DNA of 64,000 bases. Source: Longitalea arenae. GTDB lineage: Bacteria; Bacteroidota; Bacteroidia; Chitinophagales; Chitinophagaceae. Location: positions 682,001-746,000 of the forward strand of contig NZ_JAFFJX010000002.1 of NCBI RefSeq assembly GCF_016924755.1. The letters are read 5' to 3'. The notes under the pieces were generated by a model. The model made no database searches and was not told the DNA's origin. It was given only the letters and a program-made list of their open reading frames with translations. This document shows positions 34,925 to 44,791 of the stretch, piece by piece. Made by a program: the position numbers and the translations under genes. How positions within the stretch are numbered: the first letter of the stretch is position 1; each line of letters starts with the position of its first letter.

Positions 34925-35482
34925 ATGAAAATTATGTTCAGATCTCTTGGTTTAGTAGCCGTATTAGCCATGAGTACCCTTTTACCTTCTTGCGACAAGG
35001 TTAAAGATGCTATTTCCATCAACATTGGTACGCAAACGGTAACTGCAGACTTTTACATCACTGCTCAACCGCAAGGAACACAGGAGTTGGCTATGTTTCA
35101 ATATGGGATCAATATTGATTCTCTTATTAAGATTAAAAGTCCGGACCTCGGCATAGGCAACATCAAGAAAGCAAATATCCAAAGCGTTCATCTGACTTTA
35201 TCCAATGCTACACAGACGGATAATTTTGGTGCTTTTTCTGCTTGTGAACTCGGCCTCGCTTCCAGCTCCAAACCTGAGTACACCGTAGTGGCAGCATTGA
35301 CCGCTAACCCTGATACCTATGCCACTTCCCTGGATATTCCAGTGAATACTAATCTCGACGTGAAAGATTATTTTAAATCGTCTGTATACTATTTTAAATT
35401 TTCCGGTACTACCCGCCGTGCAACTAGCACCACACTGCAGGGTAAGGCTACCATCAAATTCGACGTTGAAGCAGGCCTGTAA
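34925..35482 (+). CDS. Unknown lipoprotein, beta-rich
   Basis: A 185-residue exported lipoprotein with lipobox LLPSC (Cys23). The mature part is rich in Ser, Thr, Ile and Val and alternates polar and hydrophobic residues (VTADFYITAQ, IQSVHLTLSNA, GKATIKFDVEAGL), which suggests a beta-sandwich. I do not recognise the family. The gene is monocistronic, with a consensus -7 box upstream and a strong terminator downstream, so it is likely expressed well. Function unknown. Confidence 0.7.
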   Translation: MKIMFRSLGLVAVLAMSTLLPSCDKVKDAISINIGTQTVTADFYITAQPQGTQELAMFQYGINIDSLIKIKSPDLGIGNIKKANIQSVHLTLSNATQTDNFGAFSACELGLASSSKPEYTVVAALTANPDTYATSLDIPVNTNLDVKDYFKSSVYYFKFSGTTRRATSTTLQGKATIKFDVEAGL

Positions 35483-35514
35483 TTGCCGCACTCTGTAGTT
35501 CGAAACTTAGCGCC

Positions 35515-35550
35515 AGGGGCGCTCCGACCAGGTCGGGGCGCCCCTTTTTT
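35515..35550 (+). terminator. Strong intrinsic terminator
   Basis: AGGGGCGCTCCGACC (35515-35529) pairs with GGTCGGGGCGCCCCT (35531-35545) with one T-G wobble, followed by a T-run ending about 35550. Confidence 0.9.
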
Positions 35551-35764
35551 GCATTTCTGCCCTATCCGGTGCGCTCTTCGAACTCCGGTTCTTTTGATAC
35601 CAATGTTAGCCTGCATTGCCTGGCTGCAAAAATAAGACCTACATATTCTGTCGCTAATGATCGGTGCCTTCTATCGGTTTTGCGTTCGGAATGAACATCT
35701 TACAAGCGAATATTGAAGAAAACATACAATTTTTTTGGAATTCCGGAATTTCTTTTCATTTTTG

Positions 35765-35779
35765 TTATGTAGAACATAA
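35765..35779. promoter_or_regulatory. Palindrome upstream of the second SusC gene
   Basis: TTATGT-AGA-ACATAA (35765-35779) is a perfect 6+3+6 inverted repeat 128 bases upstream of the SusC start codon. It may be an operator; no dedicated regulator gene lies beside this locus. Confidence 0.3.
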
Positions 35780-35907
35780 TGCTACGCTAACGACTAAAAC
35801 GCTTGTCATGAAAACGAACCGCCAACCCGGGTGGACCAGCTTCCACCGTTCCTGCAATTTTTCATTTTTTCCAACATACTGATAACTACCAGCCAAAAAC
35901 TAACGCT

Positions 35908-38900
35908 ATGACCCTAAAAAAATCGCCATTGCGTGCGCGCAAATGGTGTTCGCTTTTGCCGTTTTTTACGCTATTGTTCCTGGCCTCCCATACCGTAGCC
36001 CAGGATCGTATTTTAACGGTTACCGGAAAGGTGACAGATGAGCTGGATAAGCCCCTGAGTGGTGTAACCATCCAGATCATGCAAACCACCATCGCGACGG
36101 CTACCAACAAGGATGGTTTTTACAAGATCAATGTAAACCCTGCAGATTCCCTCGATTTTTCTTATACAGGCTACCGCCTGGAACGTTTACCGGTTAAGAA
36201 CCGGGTCGATTTGAATGTAAAACTGACACCCATCGCCGGTAGTATGAATGAAGTGACTGTGATCGGTTATGGCCAACAGAAAAAAGTGAGTGTTGTAGGT
36301 TCACAGGCCACAGTAACCCCTGAAGACCTTAAATTACCAGCCAGAGACATTGCAAGCATGCTGGCCGGACGAATTTCCGGTGTAATAACGACATCGCGTG
36401 GTGGCGGACCAGGCGCCGATAATGCCAGCGTGCTGGTGCGTGGGGTATCCACTTTTGGTACCGGCAGCAGAACGCCCCTGATCATTATTGATGGAGTGCC
36501 CGACAGAAGTTTTAACGATGTAGACCCCGAAGACATTCAAACCTTCACCGTATTAAAAGACGCGACGTCAACCTCGGTGTATGGTACCCGGGGCGCTAAT
36601 GGCGTAATTCTCATCAATACCAAACGGGGCGTAGCTGGCAAACCCCAGATCAATGTTGAGTTGAACCAGGGCATCACCCAATTCGTTCAACTGCCCAAGT
36701 TGCTGGATGCGCCTACCTGGATGGGATTGTATAATGAAGCGCTGGAAACAAGGGGCCGCGACCCGTTTTATTCAGAAGAAAGAATTGCGCTGCACCGCGA
36801 TGGTGTTGATCAGGACCTGTACCCGAATACTAACTGGTACAAAGAGTTGTTCCGGGATCATGGCTTAACCCAACGCGCGAATTTTAATGTAAGCGGTGGC
36901 GCCGACAAAGCCAATTATTATATCTCTGGCGGTTATTATAATGAAACCGGTTTAATAAAACCTTACTCTGACGAAAGCTATGATACGAAATCGTATTACC
37001 GCCGTTACAATTTTACCGCCAACATAGGAGTGAACATGACCGGTACCACCAAGCTGGATCTCGGCATTGCAGCCATTATTGATAAACGCAACGGACCCTA
37101 CGATGGTGCCGTAACCAATGTATCGAACAACCTGTTTGAACAGGCGTTACGTGTGCCGCCGCATATCATTCCGGCCAAATACTCCAATGGTCAATGGGCC
37201 GGCACGCCGGATGGCCGAAGCAGTCCAGCCCGCTTTGCCTTCGGATTCGGCGCAGGGTATAATTATTCTGCCACCATTCGTCCGAACATCAGGGTCAAGC
37301 AGGATCTGGGTATGCTCCTAAAAGGGCTGTCGGTATCAGGACTGTTTTCCTTTGATGTGTATACAGATGCTACTGTGGCCACCGTGCGCTCTGCCCGCAT
37401 GTATTATGCAGAAGGACGTGATGCTGCCGGCAATCTCATTACCCGGCAGTTAAATACCAGCAACGACCTGCTTTCTTATGCTTCAGCACGGTCTACCGAA
37501 CGCCGGATGTATTCTGAAGCATCATTGAATTACCAGGCCAGTTTTGGACGGAAGCATGAGGTGGGCGCTTTGTTATTGTTCAATCAGTCGGAATTCGTTG
37601 ATGGAAATGCCACCACTTTTACCACTGCCACACCTACCCGCAACCGCGGTTTAACAGGCCGTGCCACCTATGGCTTCAATAACCGGTATTTTGTTGAAGG
37701 AAATTTTGGTTACACAGGGTCTGAAAACTTCAGTCCGGCAAACCGGTACGGATTCTTTCCCTCCTTTGGCGTCGGCTGGGTAGTTTCCAGTGAGCCGTTC
37801 TTCCAGCCGGTCACCGATGTGCTTTCCTATTTCAAACTACGTTACAGTTATGGGCTTACCGGTAATGCTGGTTATAATAACAACCGCTTTTTGTACCTGG
37901 ACATGCTTACCAAAACTTCTTCGGGGGTTTACCAGTTTGGTACGCCTACATCCCTGTCGCCCAATTATGGGGGTTATTCGCAAACGCAGATCGCTACTGA
38001 TGCCAGCTGGGAAACCTCGTATCGGCATAACCTGGGGGTAGAAATGAATTTCCTGCATAATGATCTAAAACTGATCGCAGAAGTATTCAGGGAAAGAAGA
38101 GAGGATATTTTGCGCGCTGATCAAACGATACCTGGCATCTCTGGTTTCGACGATGTGAATCCCATCCGCAATATTGGCGTTGTATTGAATAAAGGCGTTG
38201 ATGTAACGCTTTCCTACAACCGGCAATTTGCAAAATCCACCTGGTTTACTTTCACAGGAACCTTCACGTATAATAAAAACACCAACCTGCAGGATGGTTT
38301 GGCCCCACAACCTTACCCCTGGATGGAATGGAAAGGCAAAGAAGTGGATGCGAAAACATTATACAAAGCTGTTGGTTTGTTTGAAAGCCAGGAAGAGATC
38401 GATAAATGGGCAAAACAAACCGGTAATCCAAAAGTAGGTGACATTAAGTATGCAGACCTGAACGGTGATGGCGCTATCAACAATTTTGATATTGCCCGCG
38501 TAAATGTTTCCGGCACGCCAAAAATGATGTACGGACTGAACATGGCTTTTGGTTTTAAAGGCTTCGATATCGGCGCCTTTATACAGGGAACCGGTAAGGT
38601 GTACCTCCTGTATGGCAGCGGTGATGGCACCTTGCCTTTCAATAATGGAGCGAATAGTCCGAACCTCTACGCTGCTGTGGTAGATCGTTGGACGCCTGAT
38701 AATACCAATCTGCATCCTTTCTATCCGCGCTTAAGTACCAACCAGGATCCTACGTCTAATTTCCTGGTCAGTGACTGGTGGCTGCATCCCGCCGATTTTA
38801 TCCGCTTGAAGAGTGCTGAACTGGGTTACACCTTACCCGCTGGCGTCTTACGCAAACACAAGGTGAAGAACCTGCGGCTGTTTTTAAACGGCACCAACCT

Positions 38901-39033
38901 GATCACCATTTCAAGGTGGAAATACTGGGATCCTGAATTGAATGATACGGGAACCAGTTCTACCACGGTCACCAGGGGCGGATTCTATCCGAATATCAAG
39001 GCGTATAATTTCGGAGCAAGGGTTACTTTTTAA
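35908..39033 (+). CDS. SusC/RagA-family TonB-linked outer-membrane transporter (second locus)
   Basis: A 1041-residue SusC-type importer. Signal peptide (ending TVAQ), carboxypeptidase-like domain (LTVTGKVTDELDKPLSGVTIQI), TonB box and plug (VTVIGYGQQKKVSVVGSQATV; VLVRGVSTFGTGSRTPLIIIDGVP; FTVLKDATSTSVYGTRGANGVILINTKRG) and a beta-barrel ending GARVTF are all present. With the SusD 59 bases downstream it forms a transporter for an oligosaccharide. The sialidase that follows suggests a sialylated host- or surface-glycan substrate. No sensor gene lies next to this locus, so its regulator is not apparent. Confidence 0.95.
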   Translation: MTLKKSPLRARKWCSLLPFFTLLFLASHTVAQDRILTVTGKVTDELDKPLSGVTIQIMQTTIATATNKDGFYKINVNPADSLDFSYTGYRLERLPVKNRVDLNVKLTPIAGSMNEVTVIGYGQQKKVSVVGSQATVTPEDLKLPARDIASMLAGRISGVITTSRGGGPGADNASVLVRGVSTFGTGSRTPLIIIDGVPDRSFNDVDPEDIQTFTVLKDATSTSVYGTRGANGVILINTKRGVAGKPQINVELNQGITQFVQLPKLLDAPTWMGLYNEALETRGRDPFYSEERIALHRDGVDQDLYPNTNWYKELFRDHGLTQRANFNVSGGADKANYYISGGYYNETGLIKPYSDESYDTKSYYRRYNFTANIGVNMTGTTKLDLGIAAIIDKRNGPYDGAVTNVSNNLFEQALRVPPHIIPAKYSNGQWAGTPDGRSSPARFAFGFGAGYNYSATIRPNIRVKQDLGMLLKGLSVSGLFSFDVYTDATVATVRSARMYYAEGRDAAGNLITRQLNTSNDLLSYASARSTERRMYSEASLNYQASFGRKHEVGALLLFNQSEFVDGNATTFTTATPTRNRGLTGRATYGFNNRYFVEGNFGYTGSENFSPANRYGFFPSFGVGWVVSSEPFFQPVTDVLSYFKLRYSYGLTGNAGYNNNRFLYLDMLTKTSSGVYQFGTPTSLSPNYGGYSQTQIATDASWETSYRHNLGVEMNFLHNDLKLIAEVFRERREDILRADQTIPGISGFDDVNPIRNIGVVLNKGVDVTLSYNRQFAKSTWFTFTGTFTYNKNTNLQDGLAPQPYPWMEWKGKEVDAKTLYKAVGLFESQEEIDKWAKQTGNPKVGDIKYADLNGDGAINNFDIARVNVSGTPKMMYGLNMAFGFKGFDIGAFIQGTGKVYLLYGSGDGTLPFNNGANSPNLYAAVVDRWTPDNTNLHPFYPRLSTNQDPTSNFLVSDWWLHPADFIRLKSAELGYTLPAGVLRKHKVKNLRLFLNGTNLITISRWKYWDPELNDTGTSSTTVTRGGFYPNIKAYNFGARVTF

Positions 39034-39092
39034 AATAAGGTGACTACTCGCATTTGCTCCATCAATCATCATTCACAAATGAATTATTTACA

Positions 39093-40907
39093 ATGAAGTA
39101 TTTACTCATCATCATACTGGGTGCAACACTTGTTGGTTGCAAAAAAGGGTACTTCGATAGTATTCCCCAGGACCTTGTTTCTATCGATGTTATTTTTAAA
39201 GACAAAACAGAAACAGAGAACTGGCTGGCTTCGGTGTACAGCTTCTTACCTGATCCCTGGTCAACCACTACCGGATCTGGCCGTTACTGGGCCGGCTTTA
39301 CTGAAGAACTGGAGCTGAACAGCGCCACTGTACAGGCAAGCGGGCTGCTAAGCGGGGCCAATTCAATCAATACCTGGAATAACACCTACCAGGGCATCAG
39401 GATGGCCAATATATTTATGGCGAATGTCGAAAACAGTGAAACCAACCTGCTGAAAGAGCCCAACGGCCGGGAGTTGATTGAGCAGTATAAAGGAGAAGCG
39501 CGTTTTTTACGTGCCTATTATTACTGGACGCTTATGAAACTGTATGGACCCGTTATCCTCGTGGGTGATGAACCGGGGAAGTATAATGACGATTACCAAT
39601 TGCCGCGTAACAGCTGGAGCGAATGTATCGATTATATTCTTGCCGAAATGGATGCTGCGCAGCAGATGGTGCCTGATAAACATCTAACATCATCCGGAGC
39701 AGAAGATGCTACCCAAACAGGCCGCATCAATAAATTGGTGATCAGTGCTGTAAGATCACAGGTATTGTTGTTCGATGCAAGCCCATTGTTCAATGGCAAT
39801 CCGGATTATGCCAACTTCAGGAACAGTGATGGCAAGCAGTTGATGAATACAGGTTATGACGCCGGTAAATGGGCGAAGGCCGCTGCCGCCGCTAAAGCCG
39901 CTATTGATCATGCCAAAGCAAATGGCAGAAATATTTTCAGGGCAACCCATGCTGATCCTTTTGTGGCTGCATTCAATTCTTACCGCGATCTTTTCCTGTC
40001 GGGTTGGAGCACGGAAGGCATTTGGACACGCGCCGTTACGGCGTATTCCACCTGGGAAAACGATGCGGCGCCCCGCGCTGCGAATGGCAATTCGTTTAAT
40101 GCGTCTTTGTCGGTGACCCAGGAAATGGTTGACAAATTTAGAATGACCAATGGCAAATCGATCGATGAAGCGGGCAGCAATTATAATCCCAACGGATTTA
40201 GTACTACTGCAAAAGCAGGATACTATGTAACAGGTACTGCCAATATGTATGTGAATCGCGAGCCGCGTTTTTATAATACGGTCACCTTTAATGGCGCTAC
40301 TGTGCCTTTTGTTGCCAAGTCGGGTCAAACGCATGTGCAATATTGGCCAACAGGAAATTCAGGCAACGCAAATGGCAGCGAACCGAAATTTCCCAGAACA
40401 GGTTACCTGGTGCGTAAACATACCAATCCATCCAGGAATTTATCAAACAATGCAGGCAATGTGGTACGTCCTGCCATGTATATCCGTTTGGCGGAATTGT
40501 ACCTGAACTATGCCGAGGCATTGAATGAAGCTGATCCCGGTAATCCGGAGATCCTGGTGCATTTGAACGCCATTCGCACAAGAGGCGGTATTCCTGCGTT
40601 GGCTGCCGGATTAAGCCAGGCAGAGATGCGCAAGCAGATCCAGCTGGAAAGGTGTATTGAGCTGGCGTATGAAGGCCACCGTTTTTTTGATGTTCGCCGT
40701 TGGAAAATTGCCAACACGAACGAGGGCAGACAGGGCGGCGATTTTACCGGCATGAATGTGTATGCGGGCAATGGATTGACCGATGCGGCATTTTATGCAA
40801 GAACCAGGATGTCTACCAGGGTATGGGATAACAAGTATTATATTTTCCCTATCCCGCAAAGTGAATTAAACAAGAATTTTGCCATGGTGCAGGCGCCGGG
40901 GTATTAA
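39093..40907 (+). CDS. SusD/RagB-family glycan-binding lipoprotein (second locus)
   Basis: A 604-residue SusD-type lipoprotein. The ATG at 39093 was chosen because it opens a lipoprotein signal (lipobox TLVGC); the frame continues 13 codons upstream. Family signatures include GYFDSIPQDLVSIDVIF after the anchor, ARFLRAYYYWTLMKLYGPVILV in the TPR region, and the C-terminal ERCIELAYEGHRFFDVRRWKIA and KYYIFPIPQSELN. It pairs with the SusC gene just upstream and precedes the sialidase by 53 bases, so the three form one operon. Confidence 0.94.
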   Translation: MKYLLIIILGATLVGCKKGYFDSIPQDLVSIDVIFKDKTETENWLASVYSFLPDPWSTTTGSGRYWAGFTEELELNSATVQASGLLSGANSINTWNNTYQGIRMANIFMANVENSETNLLKEPNGRELIEQYKGEARFLRAYYYWTLMKLYGPVILVGDEPGKYNDDYQLPRNSWSECIDYILAEMDAAQQMVPDKHLTSSGAEDATQTGRINKLVISAVRSQVLLFDASPLFNGNPDYANFRNSDGKQLMNTGYDAGKWAKAAAAAKAAIDHAKANGRNIFRATHADPFVAAFNSYRDLFLSGWSTEGIWTRAVTAYSTWENDAAPRAANGNSFNASLSVTQEMVDKFRMTNGKSIDEAGSNYNPNGFSTTAKAGYYVTGTANMYVNREPRFYNTVTFNGATVPFVAKSGQTHVQYWPTGNSGNANGSEPKFPRTGYLVRKHTNPSRNLSNNAGNVVRPAMYIRLAELYLNYAEALNEADPGNPEILVHLNAIRTRGGIPALAAGLSQAEMRKQIQLERCIELAYEGHRFFDVRRWKIANTNEGRQGGDFTGMNVYAGNGLTDAAFYARTRMSTRVWDNKYYIFPIPQSELNKNFAMVQAPGY

Positions 40908-40960
40908 CCGCGCGCTCAGCCGTTTATCCGTAATGTAGAAATAAATCTTAAAGACCGGAG

Positions 40961-42631
40961 ATGCGAATTACAAAGATCATATTTTATTGCTTGCTCGGTG
41001 TAATGCCAATGTTTAGTGTGGCAAATGCAAGACCAGGGGCTGATATTAGTATCTCTCAACAGCATTACCAGGTGCCTGTATTAATTCAGAAAAAAGACAA
41101 CCCGGTTTTGCAGGTCCATATACACATCGCTTCGAACCACCACAAGGTGCAGTTCACCGAAATGGGATTAAGCACGAGCGGAAGCACTGACCGTAGTGAT
41201 ATTAAACAAGTAAGCCTATATTATGCAGGAGCTGATGCCGGCCGGAAAAATCTCGCCAATGTAGATAAGTTGACATGGGTGGGCAGTACAACCAGTATCA
41301 GCGGGAGCTTGTTGATCAAAGGCGATCTCTCGCTATCTCCGGGTGATCATTATTTCTGGGTATCTGTTGAGTTGTTTGAACATGCTTCTTTGTTGAACCG
41401 TATTACGGTAAATGCCAGCAGCGCCGTTTTAAATGGTAAAAAGACCAGGATCCCGGGCGCGTCAAAAACGCAACAGCGTATAGGCATGGCATTACGGCAG
41501 CAAAACCAGGATAACGTGCATACCTACCGCATTCCCGGCCTGGCAACCGCCAAAGACGGCAGTTTGCTGGCTGTATATGATGTGCGGCGCGAAAGTGCCC
41601 GGGATCTGCAGGGCAATATCGACATTGGAGTAAGCCGCAGTACCGATGGGGGCAAAACCTGGCTTCCCATGCAGATCGCCATTGATATGGAGCAATGGGG
41701 TGGTTTACCGGAAAAATTTAACGGCGTTTCTGACGCAAATATCCTGGTAGATAAAAATACCGGTACCATTTTTATTGCCGGGTTATGGATGCATGGGGTG
41801 TTGGATTCTACTACCGGTAAATGGATAGAAGGCCTTACAGATACCAGTACCTACTGGAATCACCAATGGAGAAAAAAGGGCTCACAACCGGGATTTGATG
41901 TGAAGCAAACCGCCCAATTCCTGATCGTGAAAAGTGAAGACAATGGCAGGACCTGGAGCAAGCCGGTGAACATAACTAAACAATGCAAGCAGGAAGCCTG
42001 GTGGTTATGGGCGCCAGCCCCGGGGCAAGGTATTACTTTACGCGATGGCACCCTGGTCTTTCCTACACAGGGGCGAGATAAGTCAGGAAGATCTTTTTCG
42101 AATATAACCTACAGCAAAGATGGTGGTCTTACATGGCATACCAGTAACCGGGCATCCAAAGAAAACACTACCGAGAACATGGCGGTCGAACTGTCAGACG
42201 GCACCATTATGCTGAATATGCGTTGCAGTAAAAATAAAGATACTGGTGACACCAACGGCCGGGTAATTGCCATAACCAGCAACCTGGGAATGGATTGGAC
42301 TGAACATCCAACCAGCCGTGGTGCTTTGCACGAACCGGTTTGTATGGCCAGCATTATACGGCATGACTATGTTTCGAAAGGTCAAAAAAGATCGGTTTTG
42401 TTATTTGCAAACCCAGATTCAAAAACGACCAGGCATCACATGACCATTAAGGTAAGCTATGATGACGGGCGCACCTGGGCTGCTGATAAAAAAATACTGC
42501 TCGACGAATGGAAGAGCAGGGGATACTCCTGCTTAACCAGTATTGATGCGGAAACCATAGGAATTGTGTATGAAAGCAGTCAGTGCGACCTGGTTTTCCA
42601 AAAAATAAAATTAAAGGAGTTCTTGCCATAA
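40961..42631 (+). CDS. Exo-alpha-sialidase, GH33, BNR/Asp-box propeller
   Basis: A 556-residue secreted sialidase that removes terminal sialic acids from glycans. A signal peptide (ending ANA) precedes a BNR-associated N-terminal domain (about 35-165) and a six-bladed propeller. The RIP motif (YRIPGLA, Arg190) and the following VYDVRRESARDLQGNIDIGVSRS segment match Bacteroides-type sialidases, including the Asp-containing loop. Four Asp boxes are visible: STDGGKTW, SEDNGRTW, SKDGGLTW and SYDDGRTW. It follows SusC and SusD, so it likely trims the imported glycan at the surface or in the periplasm. No sialic acid transporter or lyase genes are nearby. Confidence 0.92.
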   Translation: MRITKIIFYCLLGVMPMFSVANARPGADISISQQHYQVPVLIQKKDNPVLQVHIHIASNHHKVQFTEMGLSTSGSTDRSDIKQVSLYYAGADAGRKNLANVDKLTWVGSTTSISGSLLIKGDLSLSPGDHYFWVSVELFEHASLLNRITVNASSAVLNGKKTRIPGASKTQQRIGMALRQQNQDNVHTYRIPGLATAKDGSLLAVYDVRRESARDLQGNIDIGVSRSTDGGKTWLPMQIAIDMEQWGGLPEKFNGVSDANILVDKNTGTIFIAGLWMHGVLDSTTGKWIEGLTDTSTYWNHQWRKKGSQPGFDVKQTAQFLIVKSEDNGRTWSKPVNITKQCKQEAWWLWAPAPGQGITLRDGTLVFPTQGRDKSGRSFSNITYSKDGGLTWHTSNRASKENTTENMAVELSDGTIMLNMRCSKNKDTGDTNGRVIAITSNLGMDWTEHPTSRGALHEPVCMASIIRHDYVSKGQKRSVLLFANPDSKTTRHHMTIKVSYDDGRTWAADKKILLDEWKSRGYSCLTSIDAETIGIVYESSQCDLVFQKIKLKEFLP

Positions 42632-42653
42632 TTACAAGCCATGCTTTCATTAA

Positions 42654-42684
42654 AATAGGGCTGATCCAACGGGTCAGCCCTATT
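42654..42684. terminator. Bidirectional terminator
   Basis: AATAGGGCTGA (42654-42664) and TCAGCCCTATT (42674-42684) pair, extended inward by TCC/GGG around an AAC loop, between the convergent sialidase and phosphodiesterase genes. Confidence 0.85.
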
Positions 42685-42705
42685 GTATTTTCATGAGTAA
42701 TATGC

Positions 42706-44049
42706 TTATTTCAACACACCTTCCAGCAGTACGCCGTCGCCGGCAGGCAGATCAAGTTTTAATATCTTACTGATCAGCGGAGCAATATCCACCAGTCCCA
42801 TTTGCGGTATTACCACCCCTTTTTTAATGCGGTGGCCAAAAGCTACAAAACCGGTTTGTATTTCCTTAAAGTCTGGAAAAAATCCATGGGTGCCGCCTTT
42901 CGCTGCGCGAATGAATTCACCGGTGGCAGCGCCATTGAACGTATAGCCCTGTTGGCCGGCCAGGGCAAAAGATGCCGATCCGTCGGCGCCAACAGCATCC
43001 AGCTCTTCGCGGCTTTTAATGATAAATGTTTTCTGTTGTGCAGCGGGCAGGCTTTTTAGCAACTGCAAGACCTTATCTCTCGTTTGTTTGTCGTTTTTGT
43101 CTTTCAGCTGTAAAAATGCAGCACCGCCGGATGGGTGGAAATAGGCTTTCCAGTTCTCCGGTTTTTGTGGATCATACAACCCGGCTTTCGCGAGCAGTAC
43201 ATTGGGCGCAATGCTGGCATGGATATCCACAAAACCATGATCACCGGTAACAATAAAGGTGGTTTTATCGGCAATGCCTGCTTTTTGTACGGCTTCCCTG
43301 ATGGTTTTGATAGCCCTGTCGACCCCGGCAATGGCTGCCCTTACTTTATCTCCGTCACGGCCCTGTTCATGCTCAAAATGGTCTACAGTGACCAGGTGAA
43401 CTGCCAGCAGCGATGGTTTATACTTGCGAATGAGATAAGCGCTCATTCGGGCGAAATTTTCATCCATGCCCAGGTAGTCGCCATTAAAATCAAGCTCATC
43501 CATTTTTCCGGTAGCATGTTGTTCCAGCTCTTCGTACAGGCCGGGTGGGTTGGCATTTTCCTGCAAGGCTTTGCTCATAACCCGTTCCTGGCCTTTTTCT
43601 TTAGGCAGGTACCAGTATTCCGGAATGTTATAGGTAGCCGGACCGCCTACTGATACGGGCCAGAATACCGAAGCACTTGTAAGGCCTCTTTCTTTGGCCA
43701 GGCTGAAGAGGGTAGGCACTTTTATATTTTCATAATTCCAGATCCATTTACCGGTAACGCCGTTGGGCTCGGATGGGGTGTTATAATAAACGCCGTGCTT
43801 CAATGGTTTTACCCCGCTGATCATGGTGGTGTGAGAGGGATAGGTAACAGTGGGAAAAACACCATCAACGCCATCGGCATAAGCGCCAGTTTCCATGGCC
43901 TGCCTCAGGTGCACCATATTCCAGGAAGGATCTTTGTAAAATTCAGGACGCAAGCCGTCTATGCTGATAAGGATCACATGCGATTCCTGCGCAATAATGG
44001 TTGACTGGCACACCAACAAGGTACCAATTGCTAATATTAGTTTCTTCAT
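42706..44049 (-). CDS. Alkaline-phosphatase-superfamily NPP-type phosphodiesterase
   Basis: A 447-residue secreted enzyme of the nucleotide pyrophosphatase/phosphodiesterase (NPP) branch of the alkaline phosphatase superfamily. A signal peptide (ending AQE) leads to the zinc site: Asp31 in ISIDGLRPEF, the nucleophile Thr69 in FPTVTYPSHTTM, then VTVDHFEHEQGRDG, VTGDHGF and GTHGFFP, which supply the remaining Asp/His ligands. It would cleave phosphodiester or pyrophosphate bonds (nucleotides or phospholipid head groups) in the periplasm. It is convergent with the sialidase and not in its operon, so a functional link is not shown. Confidence 0.9.
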   Translation of the reverse strand: MKKLILAIGTLLVCQSTIIAQESHVILISIDGLRPEFYKDPSWNMVHLRQAMETGAYADGVDGVFPTVTYPSHTTMISGVKPLKHGVYYNTPSEPNGVTGKWIWNYENIKVPTLFSLAKERGLTSASVFWPVSVGGPATYNIPEYWYLPKEKGQERVMSKALQENANPPGLYEELEQHATGKMDELDFNGDYLGMDENFARMSAYLIRKYKPSLLAVHLVTVDHFEHEQGRDGDKVRAAIAGVDRAIKTIREAVQKAGIADKTTFIVTGDHGFVDIHASIAPNVLLAKAGLYDPQKPENWKAYFHPSGGAAFLQLKDKNDKQTRDKVLQLLKSLPAAQQKTFIIKSREELDAVGADGSASFALAGQQGYTFNGAATGEFIRAAKGGTHGFFPDFKEIQTGFVAFGHRIKKGVVIPQMGLVDIAPLISKILKLDLPAGDGVLLEGVLK

Positions 44050-44217
44050 ATTAAGGATAGAATAAAAGCGCGAAATTAAAATCGGGTGTTTTAGAACAAT
44101 ATGAATTTTGTGTTAGGTTTTAGTGTCGCTGGACAATAAACCTACCAATAGACTAATACTGTAGCAGAATGGTACTATTGCTGAAAATAATTTTTTGACA
44201 GATGAAGGGGCGTTGAA

Positions 44218-44589
44218 TTATTTAATAAGTCTTAAGGTGAAAGGGTAACGATATAATTTGCTTTCACTGGCTTTAATGGTTGCGATAATAACCAGTACCA
44301 GCACTATGATCCCTACCATCCATAACAACAGGATGCCAATGATTGTGAGCAAAAGAACAATGGCAACGATGCTGAAGGTGATCTGGAAATTGAGAGACTC
44401 TTTGGCGTGATCTGTTACAAATGTGGATTCGTTCTTCTTAATAAGGTAGATGATCAGCGGCGGGAAGATCCAGAAAAAGATGGTCAATACATGGCACAGA
44501 ATGGCCAGGGTTCTCTCATCGCTAGTTGGCGTATACAGAGGCGTTTGCTCTGAACCGGTAAATGAACCGGAAGGATTGGAGCTTGTCAT
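44218..44589 (-). CDS. Small DUF4870-like membrane protein
   Basis: A 123-residue integral membrane protein with an N-terminal Ser/Thr-rich cytoplasmic part (1-25) and three membrane helices (about 30-50, 65-85 and 87-110). The segment TLAILCHVLTIFFWIFPPLI followed by KKNESTFVTDHAKESLNFQI is the usual DUF4870 signature. The family is found as single small genes and its role is unknown. It is monocistronic. Confidence 0.8.
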   Translation of the reverse strand: MTSSNPSGSFTGSEQTPLYTPTSDERTLAILCHVLTIFFWIFPPLIIYLIKKNESTFVTDHAKESLNFQITFSIVAIVLLLTIIGILLLWMVGIIVLVLVIIATIKASESKLYRYPFTLRLIK

Positions 44590-44639
44590 GGTATTCCGTT
44601 TTCATGAAATTATTAAAATTAACGCAATTAAAATAAAGA

Positions 44640-44681
44640 AAGTCGAAGGCGCAGCGGGAAGCTATCGCCGGTCTTCGACTT
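44640..44681 (-). terminator. Probable terminator of the siderophore operon
   Basis: AAGTCGAAG (44640-44648) and CTTCGACTT (44673-44681) are perfect 9-bp arms. On the minus strand the stem is followed by the T-rich TCTTTATTTTAATT. It lies about 110 bases downstream of the last siderophore gene. Confidence 0.65.
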
Positions 44682-44791
44682 AGATCATATATTTAATATT
44701 ATAATTTACTCACTGCCGGCGCAGATCGCTGCCATACATTGCTTCCTGGCCGCACAACAAGATTATGATTTACATTGTATTGATTGTTATT

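Larger units (their letters stand above)
35483..35907. other. Intergenic region before the second SusC gene
   Basis: A 425-base gap. The left end holds the terminator at 35515-35550. The right part is the promoter region of the SusC gene, with a perfect palindrome at 35765-35779. A 72-codon frame ending at 35882 has no recognizable features and is not called. Confidence 0.5.

Noticed and set aside
35664-35882. 72-codon frame upstream of the second SusC
   Set aside because: No features; the region is better explained as a promoter with a palindrome.
39756-40340. 194-codon minus-strand frame inside the second SusD gene
   Set aside because: Antisense shadow of SusD; no recognizable features.
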